The translations under genes were made by a program, and so were the position numbers. From contig NZ_JPEO01000017.1 of the NCBI RefSeq assembly GCF_000753795.1, positions 20,706-84,705 on the forward strand: a stretch of 64,000 nt of DNA. Reading direction: 5' to 3'. Within the stretch, counting starts at the first letter, position 1. Every line of letters begins with the position of its first letter. This DNA is from Shewanella mangrovi. Lineage in GTDB: Bacteria > Pseudomonadota > Gammaproteobacteria > Enterobacterales > Shewanellaceae. The notes beneath the pieces are model-generated. The model made no database searches, was not told the DNA's origin, and saw nothing but the letters and a program-made list of their open reading frames with translations. Below, piece after piece: positions 54,907 through 64,000 of the stretch.

Positions 54907-57281
54907 TATGACTGGTTCTCCTGGTTGTCTTGCTCAGCCGCTTTCTTCGCTTTGGCTTTTGCAACCGCAGCAGCAATTCTGGCTTTTTTAGCATCGGCAG
55001 CGCTGACGCTGCTTGACTCGCTATTATCATCCGCCTGCTTCGACATTGCCTCGGTTTGCTCGGCATCATCGCTGCCGCTTAGTACTGCTTTCTTGGCTTT
55101 TGCTTTGGCAATTGCTGCGGCAATTTTGGCTTGCTTTTCGTCAGCCTTTTCCTGCGTGGCAGGTGCTTCTGTCAGCGTCGTTTCACTGGCGGCCTGTTCA
55201 TCAGTTTGTGCCGCTTTCTTGGCTTTGGCACGAGCTACCGCCGCGGCGACCCGCGCTGCCTTATCATCCGGCGCTGCAACTTGTGCTTTTTGGTCAGTAG
55301 ACGGCGCCTCTGCAGACTCAACAGATGATTCGGTTGCTGCCGTCTTTTTCGCTTTAGCACGAGCAACTGCCGCGGCGACCCGTGCTGCTTTATCATTTGT
55401 GCTGTTTATTTGCTCAACGCCGTCGGTTGCAAGTTTATCCGCAACTTCATTATTTTGAGCCGGTGCAGTTTGTGCCGCTTTCTTCGCCTTGGCTCTGGCA
55501 ACGGCGGCTGCGATTTGTGCTTGCTTGCTATCTTGCGCTGGCGTATCCAACGTCGATGCTGAGGCCGCTGAAGTGTCGCTTGCTGATGCTTGTGCTTTCT
55601 TGGCTTTAGCGCGTGCGATGGCGGCAGCTACCTGTGATTTCTTATCGTCTGTGGCTGTGTCTGTCGCGCTAATGGCTTGTTGTTTCTTGGCCTTCGCACG
55701 GGCAACCGCCGCGGCTATAGCATCATTGCTCGGCGCTGTGGTCGCTTGTGCTTGCTTCTTGGCTTGAACACGCGCCAGTGCTGCGGCAACGGCGTCCTTA
55801 TCGTCGTTGTTCATCGCTGCTTTGCGGCGTTCAGCCGCTTCTTTGGCCTTAGCTTCGCGCTCCTGCTTTTCCTGTTCCAGACGCGCGATACGCGCTTCAA
55901 AGCGGATTTTAGCTTGTTCTGCCTGTACCTTTTCAGCGCGATCCTTACGTATTGCCGCCTTGGCGACGCGATAATATTTTACCAACGGGATTTCAGAAGG
56001 GCAGACGAAGGCACAACAGCCGCATTCGATACAGTCTTGCAGATTAAACGCGTTGGCTTTGTCGTATTCTTCGGCCTTTGCATGCCAATACAACTGCTGA
56101 GGTAACAGCGATGCCGGACAAACTTGGGCACATTCTCCACAACGGATGCAGGCGCGTTCAGCGCTGGCATGGGTAAGCTCGTTGCGTTTTGGAATAAGCA
56201 AACAGTTTGTCCCTTTAAGGACGGGTACATTGGCGTCTGGTAAGGCATAGCCCATCATCGGGCCACCCACAATCACTTGTGCTTGCTTATCTTTTCGCAA
56301 TTTTAATTGCTGCAGAACGTGACTAACCGGCGTACCAATGGGTAGCCAGTAATTACCGTTTTGCTCGATATTACCGCCCGTCACAGTCACCACACGTTCA
56401 ATTAGCGGTTTACCTTCGACGACGGCATCACGGATGGCGTAGGCCGTGCCTACGTTGTGCACAACAATCCCCAGCTGAGCAGGAATAGATCCGGACGGTA
56501 CCTCTTTACCGGTGATAATCTGAATAAGCTGTTTTTCACCGCCAGAGGGATATTTGGTTGGGATCACCCGTACTAAGGCTATCGGCTTTAACGCGGCACT
56601 TTGTGCAATCGCGCTGGTCATCGCCGCGGCAGCTTCCGCTTTATTATCTTCAATCGCAATAACAATACGGCGGGCACCAATCAACTGTTGAATTATTTCG
56701 ATGCCAGCGACAATGTTGGCCGCGTGTTCACGCATAAGGCGATCATCGGAGCTGATATAAGGCTCACATTCAACACCGTTAATGATTAATAATTCGATTT
56801 TAGCTGCAGGTCTAAGCTTAATATGGCTCGGAAACATGGCGCCGCCCATCCCCGCAATACCAGCTTCGCGAATCCGTGCAATCAATTCTTCCTTTGAGAG
56901 TTCCTGAGCCGCGGCACTATGGTACGGCACCGATTCGTCTTTGCCATCGGCTTCGATAATGCAGGTGAGCTCGGGGAGCGCTGATGGATGGTTACTGGCG
57001 TGTGGCGTAATCGCGGTAATTAGGCCAGATGTGGGGGCATGAGCTGCAAGATACATAGCCCCGGCTGATTTCGTCAGCGGCTGCCCTTTGAGTACGCGAT
57101 CTCCCACCTTGACTACGAGTAATGCACTGTCACCGACCTGAGGTAGGGGAATATAAAAGGTTTTCGCCAGCGGTAAACGGGCAATGGTGGTTTGATTTGA
57201 AAGGTGCTTCATCTCTGCCGGATGAATGCCACCAGTTAACGGCCAAAGCGTATTTTGTTCGATTATATCAATAAGATTCAA
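54906..57281 (-). CDS. rsxC: Rnf/Rsx complex subunit C with repeat-rich tail
   Basis: A 791-residue soluble subunit that takes electrons from NADH (FMN, two [4Fe-4S]). The core spans residues 1-450: [20 protein letters not shown], the Rossmann segment [20 protein letters not shown], and two ferredoxin motifs [12 protein letters not shown] and [12 protein letters not shown]. Residues ~460-791 are an Ala/Lys-rich tail with eight imperfect repeats of the type [13 protein letters not shown], each with a 15-30-residue acidic linker, probably helical. The tail is longer than in E. coli RsxC and its role is unknown. Confidence 0.95.
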   Translation of the reverse strand: MNLIDIIEQNTLWPLTGGIHPAEMKHLSNQTTIARLPLAKTFYIPLPQVGDSALLVVKVGDRVLKGQPLTKSAGAMYLAAHAPTSGLITAITPHASNHPSALPELTCIIEADGKDESVPYHSAAAQELSKEELIARIREAGIAGMGGAMFPSHIKLRPAAKIELLIINGVECEPYISSDDRLMREHAANIVAGIEIIQQLIGARRIVIAIEDNKAEAAAAMTSAIAQSAALKPIALVRVIPTKYPSGGEKQLIQIITGKEVPSGSIPAQLGIVVHNVGTAYAIRDAVVEGKPLIERVVTVTGGNIEQNGNYWLPIGTPVSHVLQQLKLRKDKQAQVIVGGPMMGYALPDANVPVLKGTNCLLIPKRNELTHASAERACIRCGECAQVCPASLLPQQLYWHAKAEEYDKANAFNLQDCIECGCCAFVCPSEIPLVKYYRVAKAAIRKDRAEKVQAEQAKIRFEARIARLEQEKQEREAKAKEAAERRKAAMNNDDKDAVAAALARVQAKKQAQATTAPSNDAIAAAVARAKAKKQQAISATDTATDDKKSQVAAAIARAKAKKAQASASDTSAASASTLDTPAQDSKQAQIAAAVARAKAKKAAQTAPAQNNEVADKLATDGVEQINSTNDKAARVAAAVARAKAKKTAATESSVESAEAPSTDQKAQVAAPDDKAARVAAAVARAKAKKAAQTDEQAASETTLTEAPATQEKADEKQAKIAAAIAKAKAKKAVLSGSDDAEQTEAMSKQADDNSESSSVSAADAKKARIAAAVAKAKAKKAAEQDNQENQS

Positions 57282-57295
57282 TTGACTATCCCCGA

Positions 57296-57838
57296 TTACA
57301 ACGTTTTTACCGGAATGGCATTTAAGCGCCAGTCCCAGCTACGGGTATTTTGAGCGACTGGGATCATGTCGATGCAGTCTACTGGGCATGGCTCAACACA
57401 AAGATCGCAGCCTGTGCAGTTAACCGTTAATACTGTATGCATCAGTTTGCCGGCACCAACAATGGCATCAACAGGGCACGCCTGAATACATTTGGTGCAG
57501 CCAATACATTCTTCTTCACGAATAAAGGCAACTTTTTTAGTCTGGTCTTGTGCCTCGGCCGATAAAGGCTCGGGCTCCACCCCCATCAGATCTGCGAGCT
57601 TTTCCATCGTCGCAGTGCCACCGGGAGGACAACGGTTAATTTTCTCACCATTGGCGATGGCTTCGGCATAGGGGCGACAACCAGGAAATCCACATTGGCC
57701 ACATTGAGTTTGCGGTAATAAGGCCTCAAGTTGATCGACAATCGGATTGCCCTCAACGCGGAATTTTTCTGCGGCAAACCCTAAAATCACGCCAAACACT
57801 AAAGCGAGCAGTGTCAGTAGTACAACAGCAGTTAACAT
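57296..57838 (-). CDS. rsxB: Rnf/Rsx complex ferredoxin subunit B
   Basis: A 180-residue iron-sulphur subunit. An N-terminal membrane helix, then the 4Fe-4S domain [16 protein letters not shown] and two ferredoxin motifs [16 protein letters not shown] and [16 protein letters not shown]. Normal length. Confidence 0.96.
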   Translation of the reverse strand: MLTAVVLLTLLALVFGVILGFAAEKFRVEGNPIVDQLEALLPQTQCGQCGFPGCRPYAEAIANGEKINRCPPGGTATMEKLADLMGVEPEPLSAEAQDQTKKVAFIREEECIGCTKCIQACPVDAIVGAGKLMHTVLTVNCTGCDLCVEPCPVDCIDMIPVAQNTRSWDWRLNAIPVKTL

Positions 57839-57849
57839 TTAACGCTCCG

Positions 57850-58428
57850 TTATTTCACTAAGCCAGTGAAGCCCATAAAGGCGAGTGACATCAGACCGGC
57901 AGTGATCATGGCGATGGCGCCACCACGAAATGGCATTGGAACATCGGCGGCGGCAAGACGCTCACGCATCGCAGAAAAGAGGATGAGCACTAACGAAAAT
58001 CCAACCGCGGCGCCAAAACCATATACAGCGCTTTGTAGCAGGTTGTGCTGTTCATTCACATTCAGCAGCGCTACCCCGAGTACGGCGCAGTTAGTCGTGA
58101 TCAAAGGTAGATAGATGCCCAGCGCTCGATAGAGCGTGGCACTGGTTTTTTGCACCACCATTTCGGTAAATTGCACCACGACGGCAATCACCAGAATAAA
58201 ACTCATGGTGCGTAGGTATTCCAGCCCAAATGGCATTAATAAATATTGGTTAACCAGATAACTAAGAATCGAGGCCAGTGTTAGCACAAAGGTCGTGGCC
58301 ATTGCCATACCTAGGGCGGATTCCAACTTGCCTGATACGCCCATAAAGGGACAAAGGCCGAGAAATTTAACCAATACGAAGTTGTTCACCAGCACAGTGC
58401 CGATCAACAGCAGTAAATATTCAGTCAT
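57850..58428 (-). CDS. rsxA: Rnf/Rsx complex subunit A
   Basis: A 192-residue six-helix membrane subunit that starts [20 protein letters not shown] and has [16 protein letters not shown] with the cluster-binding Cys; the second Cys is in [14 protein letters not shown]. First gene of the six-gene rnf/rsx-nth operon; the complex drives electrons between NADH and low-potential ferredoxin using ion gradients and in E. coli keeps SoxR reduced. Confidence 0.96.
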   Translation of the reverse strand: MTEYLLLLIGTVLVNNFVLVKFLGLCPFMGVSGKLESALGMAMATTFVLTLASILSYLVNQYLLMPFGLEYLRTMSFILVIAVVVQFTEMVVQKTSATLYRALGIYLPLITTNCAVLGVALLNVNEQHNLLQSAVYGFGAAVGFSLVLILFSAMRERLAAADVPMPFRGGAIAMITAGLMSLAFMGFTGLVK

Positions 58429-58625
58429 TGCAATGCAATAGGTTCATTTTCATGGGCGCTTATTATCGGCATTTAGGCGACGATAAACAACACATAGAAT
58501 TCAGGGGTTAGTACTTATGCGCGGTGAATAGCCAGATATAAAAGAATTAGATGGGACAATCACAAGTCAGTGACGAGTCTAAGTGACAATAAAAGGGATT
58601 AAGTTAAAGAGGGCGAAGGTAAGAG

Positions 58626-58701
58626 TGGCTCCCCAGACTGGACTTGAACCAGTGACATACGGATTAACAGTCCGCCGTTCTACCGACTGAACTACTGGGG
58701 A
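58626..58701 (-). tRNA. tRNA-Asn(GTT), copy 1
   Basis: 76-nt cloverleaf with encoded CCA: acceptor TCCCCAG / CTGGGGA, anticodon loop CTGTTAA with GTT, and TTCAAGTC T-loop. The second identical copy starts 20 bp further on. Confidence 0.95.
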
Positions 58702-58721
58702 ACAAATGTTTCAGAATCGCT

Positions 58722-58797
58722 TGGCTCCCCAGACTGGACTTGAACCAGTGACATACGGATTAACAGTCCGCCGTTCTACCGACTGAACTACTGGGGA
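58722..58797 (-). tRNA. tRNA-Asn(GTT), copy 2
   Basis: Identical 76-nt tRNA with encoded CCA, upstream in transcription order of copy 1; the two are likely co-transcribed. Confidence 0.95.
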
Positions 58798-58799
58798 AT

Positions 58800-59631
58800 T
58801 GCGATGCGTCTCTGAAGACGGAGCGCATAGTAAAACGCTCTTTTAACTGAGTCAACTCGCCTTTTCAAAAAAAGCTGGATTGCAGCGTTAATTGATTATC
58901 TTATGTGCATGCACCCTAATTTTGGTTAATTAATAGCGAATAATGCATAAAAAATAACAGCTAAGCGAAGTTTACTTTAAAGATAGTGACTTCGCTCCGC
59001 GCATTTGTTTACTGCAAAAAATGTCACTGGATTGAGCTGCGGCAAAATTCGCTATAGGAAATATTAAAATGCGTTTTTTGATTGCACAGAAGCAGGGCAA
59101 AACGATCTCTATTTGAATGATCCTAGACTAATTACTTAGAGGTAGATGACTGTCAATGTAATTTAATTTCGGCGTCATCATTCTGTCATCTATGTAACAC
59201 GAGTTAGGCAATCCCGCATGGCTAGGGGGATTGAGCCACTTATCCACTATTTCTGTGGATAACCTTGTGAGTTAATAAGGTAAATGAGCTGCAAACCCTT
59301 GTAGAGACTGCGATGGACTTAAAATGCACAATTTTGGTTAGTGAAAATAAAGTTTAATAAAAACATATAGATAAAAAAGTCAACAGCAATTAAGGTGCAA
59401 TAATGTTTGAGTGAACAAAATGTAAGGAAATCTCTTTTAAATGCTGTGCATTAAATTGGGGCGCTTTTATCGATTTCCTCAAAAACATCCCCTTTTTTTG
59501 CGATCGCGATCTAATCTTTGTTCTGATTTCGCAACAGTCCTATTCAGATTGAGTTGTCGTCAGCGGTAACAATTCTGGTACTCGCTTACAAGCGTGATTA
59601 CAATGTCGGCAAGGAAGAAGGAGCTGTTATC
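58800..59631. other. Long non-coding AT-rich stretch before uvrB
   Basis: No credible gene over ~830 bp. It contains a paired inverted DnaA-box motif (59240-59262), two adjacent GATC sites near 59502-59510 and presumably the uvrB promoter. No SOS (LexA) box is evident by eye. Confidence 0.55.
59240..59262. promoter_or_regulatory. Inverted pair of DnaA boxes
   Basis: TTATCCACT (59240-59248) and, on the other strand, TTATCCACA (59254-59262, perfect consensus), giving an inverted TTATCCAC / GTGGATAA pair five bases apart. Confidence 0.6.
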
Positions 59632-61659
59632 GTGTCCGACACTGTTTTCACACTAGAATCAAATTATTCCCCGGCAGGTGATCAACCAACCGCCATCAAT
59701 CAATTGGTGGAAGGGCTTGAGGCTGGTCTCGCCCATCAAACGCTGCTGGGGGTGACGGGATCCGGTAAGACATTCACTATCGCAAACGTGATTGCGACGC
59801 TGGGCCGGCCGACCATTATTCTTGCGCCGAATAAAACCTTAGCCGCGCAACTGTATGGCGAGATGAAGGAGTTCTTTCCCCATAACGCGGTGGAATATTT
59901 CGTTTCTTACTACGATTATTACCAGCCAGAAGCTTATGTGCCGTCAACCAACACCTTTATTGAAAAAGATGCGTCGGTTAACGCCCACATCGAGCAGATG
60001 CGGCTGTCGGCCACCAAAGCCTTGTTAGAACGGCGTGATGTGGTGTTAGTGGCGTCGGTATCGGCGATTTATGGCTTGGGCGATCCTGATTCCTACATGA
60101 AGATGCTGTTGCACCTGCGTCAAGGCGACATTATCGGGCAACGTGACATCCTTAAGCGCTTAAGCGAACTGCAATACACGCGCAACGATATTGAATTGGC
60201 GCGCGGGACTTTCCGTGTGCGCGGTGAAGTGATTGATATCTTTCCTGCCGAATCCGATCGTGATGCGATTCGGGTTGAATTGTTCGATGATGAGATCGAC
60301 CGATTATCGCTGTTCGATCCATTAACCGGGCATGTCAGCAAAAAAATTGCGCGGGCCACTGTCTATCCGAAAACTCACTATGTGACGCCGCGGGAAAAAA
60401 TCTTAGCCGCAGCAGAGCAGATTAAGGAAGAGTTGCGCGAGCGCCGCGAACAACTATTGCAGTTGAACAAGCTGGTGGAAGTACAACGTCTTACCGAGCG
60501 GGTGCAATACGATATCGAAATGATGAACGAGCTGGGCTATTGCTCCGGCATTGAAAACTATTCCCGCTATCTGTCGGGGCGCGCGCCAGGCGAGGGCCCG
60601 CCGACGCTGCTGGATTATCTACCTGACGATGGTTTGATGATCATCGACGAGTCTCACGTTACTGTGCCGCAAGTAGGGGCCATGTACAAAGGTGACCGTT
60701 CGCGTAAAACGACATTGGTTGAGTATGGTTTTCGTTTGCCATCGGCACTCGATAATCGGCCGCTGAAGTTTGAAGAATTTGAGTCGCTGATGCCGCAAAC
60801 GATATACGTGTCGGCTACACCGGGCAGCTACGAAATTGAACGTAGCGATGGTGAAATTGCTGAGCAGGTAGTGCGACCAACCGGATTGCTCGATCCTGAA
60901 GTAGAAGTACGTCCAGTGGCGATTCAGGTTGATGACTTACTCTCTGAGGTTGGCAAACGCGTTGCCGTAAATGAACGGATTCTCGTGACTACGCTGACTA
61001 AACGAATGGCGGAAGATCTGACCGAATATCTGGATGAACATGGCGTTAAAGTGCGCTATCTGCACTCAGATGTCGATACCGTTGAGCGGGTTGAGATCAT
61101 TCGCGACCTGCGTAAAGGCATTTTTGACGTGTTGGTAGGCATCAACTTGTTGCGTGAAGGTTTAGATATGCCAGAAGTGTCTCTGGTATGTATCTTCGAT
61201 GCAGATAAAGAAGGTTTTCTACGTTCTGAGCGTTCGCTTATTCAGACTATTGGTCGCGCCGCGCGTAATGTTAACGGTAAAGTGATTTTGTATGCCGACA
61301 AAATTACCGCATCAATGGAAAAAGCGATGGGCGAAACCGCACGTCGGCGCGAGAAGCAACATCAGTTCAACCTAGAAAACGGCATTGTGCCGCGCGGCGT
61401 AGTCAAACGTATCACCGATGTCATGGATGTTGGCGATAGTTCAGAGCGTGAATTACCAAGTAAAGCAGATATCCAGCAGCTACGCCGAGTTGCAGAACCT
61501 AAGGCCGCGTATCATGGGAACGTCAGCGACCTTACGAAGGAGATTGCGGCGATGGAAGAGCGTATGTACGAACATGCGCGTAATTTGGAATTTGAAGACG
61601 CTGCCCGGATGCGTGATGAAATTGCCAGTCTTAACGAACAGCTAAAAAGGCTGGGCTAA
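59632..61659 (+). CDS. uvrB: Excinuclease ABC subunit B
   Basis: A 675-residue DNA-damage helicase-like subunit of nucleotide excision repair. Walker A is [10 protein letters not shown], the beta-hairpin is [20 protein letters not shown], motif II is DESH, and the C-terminal UvrC-binding domain is [23 protein letters not shown] at 59632 (AAGGAG upstream) gives the usual start [10 protein letters not shown]; a longer frame from 59554 has unlike sequence. Followed by a strong terminator. Confidence 0.97.
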   Translation: MSDTVFTLESNYSPAGDQPTAINQLVEGLEAGLAHQTLLGVTGSGKTFTIANVIATLGRPTIILAPNKTLAAQLYGEMKEFFPHNAVEYFVSYYDYYQPEAYVPSTNTFIEKDASVNAHIEQMRLSATKALLERRDVVLVASVSAIYGLGDPDSYMKMLLHLRQGDIIGQRDILKRLSELQYTRNDIELARGTFRVRGEVIDIFPAESDRDAIRVELFDDEIDRLSLFDPLTGHVSKKIARATVYPKTHYVTPREKILAAAEQIKEELRERREQLLQLNKLVEVQRLTERVQYDIEMMNELGYCSGIENYSRYLSGRAPGEGPPTLLDYLPDDGLMIIDESHVTVPQVGAMYKGDRSRKTTLVEYGFRLPSALDNRPLKFEEFESLMPQTIYVSATPGSYEIERSDGEIAEQVVRPTGLLDPEVEVRPVAIQVDDLLSEVGKRVAVNERILVTTLTKRMAEDLTEYLDEHGVKVRYLHSDVDTVERVEIIRDLRKGIFDVLVGINLLREGLDMPEVSLVCIFDADKEGFLRSERSLIQTIGRAARNVNGKVILYADKITASMEKAMGETARRREKQHQFNLENGIVPRGVVKRITDVMDVGDSSERELPSKADIQQLRRVAEPKAAYHGNVSDLTKEIAAMEERMYEHARNLEFEDAARMRDEIASLNEQLKRLG

Positions 61660-61670
61660 CATAGAGGTAC

Positions 61671-61702
61671 AAAAAAGCCGCTGAGAGATAGCGGCTTTTT
61701 TT
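61671..61702. terminator. Bidirectional terminator between uvrB and rhombosortase
   Basis: A 12-base stem AAAAAAGCCGCT / AGCGGCTTTTTT, A and T runs on both sides, between convergent genes. Confidence 0.9.
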
Positions 61703-61707
61703 AGCGG

Positions 61708-62292
61708 TCATGTTTCAGTTGTTTGCCGCGTACGACACCAGCCCCAATATAATCCCCACAGCAGCAGACCACTGAGTAAACCAATCAGATGTGCTTGAGT
61801 CGCGACAGGCGCGCCTATCAAGCTGGTTACCTCTGGGTTGCCGCCGGCATATTGTTCCCATGTGACTTTCGCGATGACACCTGCGAGTAACAGATACCCT
61901 GAACGTAAATGCTTTTGAATATCGCACAGTGAACCGAATGCGAACAAACCATGCAAAATACCGCTTAAGCCTACATAGCCCCATAAGCTCGGAACGGCGA
62001 GGTACAGGCCAGTACCTTCGAATAAACATAAAGCCAACATCAAGCATAGGAAGCCTATGGCGTGATAGTGCATGCGATGAATAAATACCACGACCCACAT
62101 GCCTGCAAGGTTCATCGCCACATGCCACCAATTGGTGTGCAACACATTACCGCTAATCAGTCGCCACCATTCTCCATGCGCGATATCGCTGCGTTTGAAT
62201 GCCAGCAATTCGCTCAAGCCGAGTAACTGCAGTGCCGCACTAACGAGGCTGAGCGCGATGACGGCAAACCACAAGGTTTTTTGGGGTTGCAT
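61708..62292 (-). CDS. rrtA: Rhombosortase (GlyGly-CTERM intramembrane protease)
   Basis: A 194-residue rhomboid-type intramembrane serine protease. The catalytic Ser is in YVGLSGILHGLFAFGS (GLSGxxHG, rhombosortase hallmark) and His in VATQAHLIGLLSGLLLW. Six helices. It processes GlyGly-CTERM proteins at the inner membrane for release or anchoring to the surface. ATG at 62292 overlaps the queC stop (TAATG), giving MQPQKTLWF; a longer frame exists within queC. No GlyGly-CTERM substrate lies in this window. Confidence 0.88.
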   Translation of the reverse strand: MQPQKTLWFAVIALSLVSAALQLLGLSELLAFKRSDIAHGEWWRLISGNVLHTNWWHVAMNLAGMWVVVFIHRMHYHAIGFLCLMLALCLFEGTGLYLAVPSLWGYVGLSGILHGLFAFGSLCDIQKHLRSGYLLLAGVIAKVTWEQYAGGNPEVTSLIGAPVATQAHLIGLLSGLLLWGLYWGWCRTRQTTET

Positions 62293-63014
62293 TACGCTGA
62301 AGCTAACTTCTGTTGCAACGATTGTTGCACTTGAGACTGATGAGCCACGTACTCTTGTAGCCCCTGATGGCGCAATTTGCATGCCGGGCACTCACCGCAG
62401 CCATCCCCCTGAATGCCGTTGTAACAGGTCAGTGTGTGGTGACGCACTAAGTCGAGCTGCCCGTAATGATCGGCTAATGCCCATGTTTCGGCTTTATTGA
62501 GCCACATTAAAGGTGTCACCAGTCTTAAATGACGCTCCATCCCAAGTTCAAGGGCTTTATTGAGTGCAACAACAAAGTCATTGCGGCAGTCCGGATAACC
62601 TGAAAAATCGGTTTCACAGACACCGGTGATCACCGCTTCTGCACCAATTTGGTAGGCGAAGATGCCCGCTAAGGTCAAGAACAGGATATTCCGCCCAGGA
62701 ACAAAGGTGTTGGGCAAACCGTTGTCCATCAATTCATTGGACACGGGAATGTTATCGCGGGTGAGGGCGGAGATGGCTAACTCATTTAACAAGCCAACAT
62801 CGAGCACTTTATGACTGGCGACGCCGAGTTTGCTCGCCAGCGCTTTAGCAACATCAATTTCTGCTTTGTGACGTTGGCCGTAATCGAAAGTGATGGCATG
62901 GACTTCATCATATTGTTGTAGCGCTTGCACTAAACACGTTGTTGAGTCTTGGCCGCCGCTAAATACTACAATAGCGATACGTTTTGCTGTCGGAGCATTG
63001 TTGTTCAATGTCAT
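62292..63014 (-). CDS. queC: 7-cyano-7-deazaguanine synthase
   Basis: A 240-residue enzyme that forms preQ0 from 7-carboxy-7-deazaguanine, ATP and ammonia in queuosine biosynthesis. PP-loop motif [13 protein letters not shown] near the N-terminus; [12 protein letters not shown]; zinc site [22 protein letters not shown] (four Cys). Normal length; divergent from queE. Confidence 0.97.
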   Translation of the reverse strand: MTLNNNAPTAKRIAIVVFSGGQDSTTCLVQALQQYDEVHAITFDYGQRHKAEIDVAKALASKLGVASHKVLDVGLLNELAISALTRDNIPVSNELMDNGLPNTFVPGRNILFLTLAGIFAYQIGAEAVITGVCETDFSGYPDCRNDFVVALNKALELGMERHLRLVTPLMWLNKAETWALADHYGQLDLVRHHTLTCYNGIQGDGCGECPACKLRHQGLQEYVAHQSQVQQSLQQKLASA

Positions 63015-63145
63015 CTTTATCGTCGTTGTTACCGAAATTGGCGCTAGTTTAGCGTAAAACGGTGCTAAACCCCATAAGTCGCCACTGATTGCGTTTGGAC
63101 AGGAAATCTTCTATAAAGTGCGCCGCAATGAAAAGAGGTTAGTGC

Positions 63146-63814
63146 ATGCAATATTCAGTCAACGAAATATTTCAAACCATCCAAGGTGAAGGACTATGGA
63201 CCGGCGTCCCCGCATTGTTTGTGCGGTTGCAAGGTTGCCCGGTAGGTTGTTCTTGGTGTGACACCAAGCAAACTTGGGAGCTGTTACCGGAGAATCAGGT
63301 AGCGAACGGTGTGATTTTTCAAACCGATGGAAGCATTGGACGTTGGTCAGAACTGACCGCTGAGGCCATTATTGCGGGTTTTGTTGCCCAACACTTCACC
63401 GCCAAACATGTGGTAATTACTGGCGGCGAACCTTGCATGTATGACTTACGTCCATTGACCTATGCGCTGCATGCGGCAGGTTATACGACTCAAATTGAAA
63501 CCAGTGGTACCTTTGACGTCCAATGTGCCGAGCAAACTTGGGTGACCGTCTCGCCAAAAGTGGCGATGCAGGGCAAACTGCCTGTGCTGACGTCAGCCTT
63601 AGCGCGTGCCAATGAAATTAAACATCCAGTCGCGACTGAACATCATATTGCGCAGTTAGATGAACTGCTGACGCAAATTGATATTCAAGGGAAAACCATC
63701 TGTTTGCAGCCAATCAGTCAAAAGCCACGCGCGACCGAATTGGCAATGCGCGTGTGTATTGAGCGTAACTGGCGCTTGTCGGTGCAGACTCATAAATATT
63801 TGCAAATAGATTAA
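63146..63814 (+). CDS. queE: 7-carboxy-7-deazaguanine synthase
   Basis: A 222-residue radical SAM enzyme that contracts 6-carboxytetrahydropterin to 7-carboxy-7-deazaguanine, the step before QueC. Cluster motif CPVGCSWC (C-x3-C-x2-C, ~residues 31-38), FVRLQGCPVG before it and the SAM-binding ITGGEPCMY. The next gene in the pathway, queC, is divergent 131 bp away. No riboswitch seen between them. Confidence 0.96.
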   Translation: MQYSVNEIFQTIQGEGLWTGVPALFVRLQGCPVGCSWCDTKQTWELLPENQVANGVIFQTDGSIGRWSELTAEAIIAGFVAQHFTAKHVVITGGEPCMYDLRPLTYALHAAGYTTQIETSGTFDVQCAEQTWVTVSPKVAMQGKLPVLTSALARANEIKHPVATEHHIAQLDELLTQIDIQGKTICLQPISQKPRATELAMRVCIERNWRLSVQTHKYLQID

Positions 63815-63836
63815 GCTTTGACTCAGTGCTACAGCT

Positions 63837-63871
63837 GGCGGCGTTTACTTGATTGGAGACGTCGCCTTTTT
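63837..63871 (+). terminator. Terminator after queE
   Basis: Stem GGCGGCGT / ACGTCGCC (one G-T pair) followed by T5. Confidence 0.7.
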
Positions 63872-63974
63872 AATGCAAATTCGCAAAGTGTGTGAATTCA
63901 TAGCAGCGGCACTAACGTTTTCTTGAATAAAGTGAGTAGCACGAAAAAAAGGAATAAGGAAGAAAGAGAGAAAA

Positions 63975-64000
63975 TGGTGGAGGGAGAAGGATTCGAACCT
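63975..64000 (-). tRNA. tRNA-Tyr 3' end (cut by window end)
   Basis: 26 nt on the minus strand: T-loop TTCGAAT, T-stem CCTTC, acceptor TCCCTCC, discriminator A and CCA. It matches the long-arm tRNA-Tyr end (GGTTCGAATCCTTC). The rest lies beyond the window. Confidence 0.8.

Noticed and set aside
54925..55458. 177-codon and related open frames opposite the rsxC tail
   Set aside because: Created by the Ala/Lys repeat codons on the other strand; low-complexity Leu/Ala sequence with no expression signals.
58622..58800. Tandem repeat covering the two tRNA-Asn genes as a possible duplication or CRISPR-like repeat
   Set aside because: It is simply two identical tRNA genes separated by 20 bp; no spacer array. 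No CRISPR array was seen in the window.

Overview
The window looks like a chromosomal segment of a marine gammaproteobacterium, most likely Shewanella or a close relative. This is inferred from the ancestral genes it carries (rnf/rsxABCDGE-nth, uvrB, rhombosortase-queC, queE, grxD next to sodB, a large TonB receptor, YnhF-type small protein). No database search was possible.

Layout. 1-4882 is core: sodB (cut by the window start), grxD, a TonB-dependent receptor, gloA and a YnhF-like mini-protein. 4883-10270 is a scarred accessory zone: a regulator stump, three operator-like palindromes exactly 33 bp apart, a TnpB relic, a RES-Xre toxin-antitoxin pair, a HigA stump, an AbiEi-like protein, small unknown or membrane proteins and a short tyrosine recombinase. 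10274-17948 is a LysR-linked aldehyde/electrophile cluster (YghU-type thiol enzyme, odd alcohol dehydrogenase, YqhD, two SDRs, MFS pump), in which two promoters share a 50-bp sequence. 18053-23700 holds transporters and regulators (DMT exporter, GNAT, MocR, SDR, HxlR, a decayed LysR, a YeaR-like protein). 23783-34979 is a nitric-oxide/nitrite stress region: norVW with norR, hmp with a second norR-like gene, nrfA and nnrS, with sigma54-type promoters.

35185-51800 is a second accessory zone rich in defence: chrA, a two-gene type I CBASS (CD-NTase plus Cap15-like effector), an Abi_C abortive-infection protein, a coiled-coil CHAT protease, an ISNCY-type insertion sequence, a helicase/winged-helix pair controlled by a C-protein-like regulator, and a four-gene GInt-type recombinase module (three large tyrosine recombinases plus a small coiled-coil protein) abutting the nth terminator. 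51855-64000 returns to core: nth, the six-gene rnf/rsx operon, two identical tRNA-Asn genes, a long non-coding stretch with paired DnaA boxes, uvrB, rhombosortase, queC, queE and the end of a tRNA-Tyr gene.

The most unusual signal is an undescribed-looking intergenic repeat found in six copies (7809, 8274, 10182, 22800, 37013, 39002), all on the + strand. Each has a GC-rich box and an AT-rich box exactly 53 nt apart, with an unrelated but often hairpin-forming sequence between them. Copies bracket individual accessory genes or operons, including the CBASS operon, like borders of mobile gene cassettes. They do not match integron attC sites by eye.
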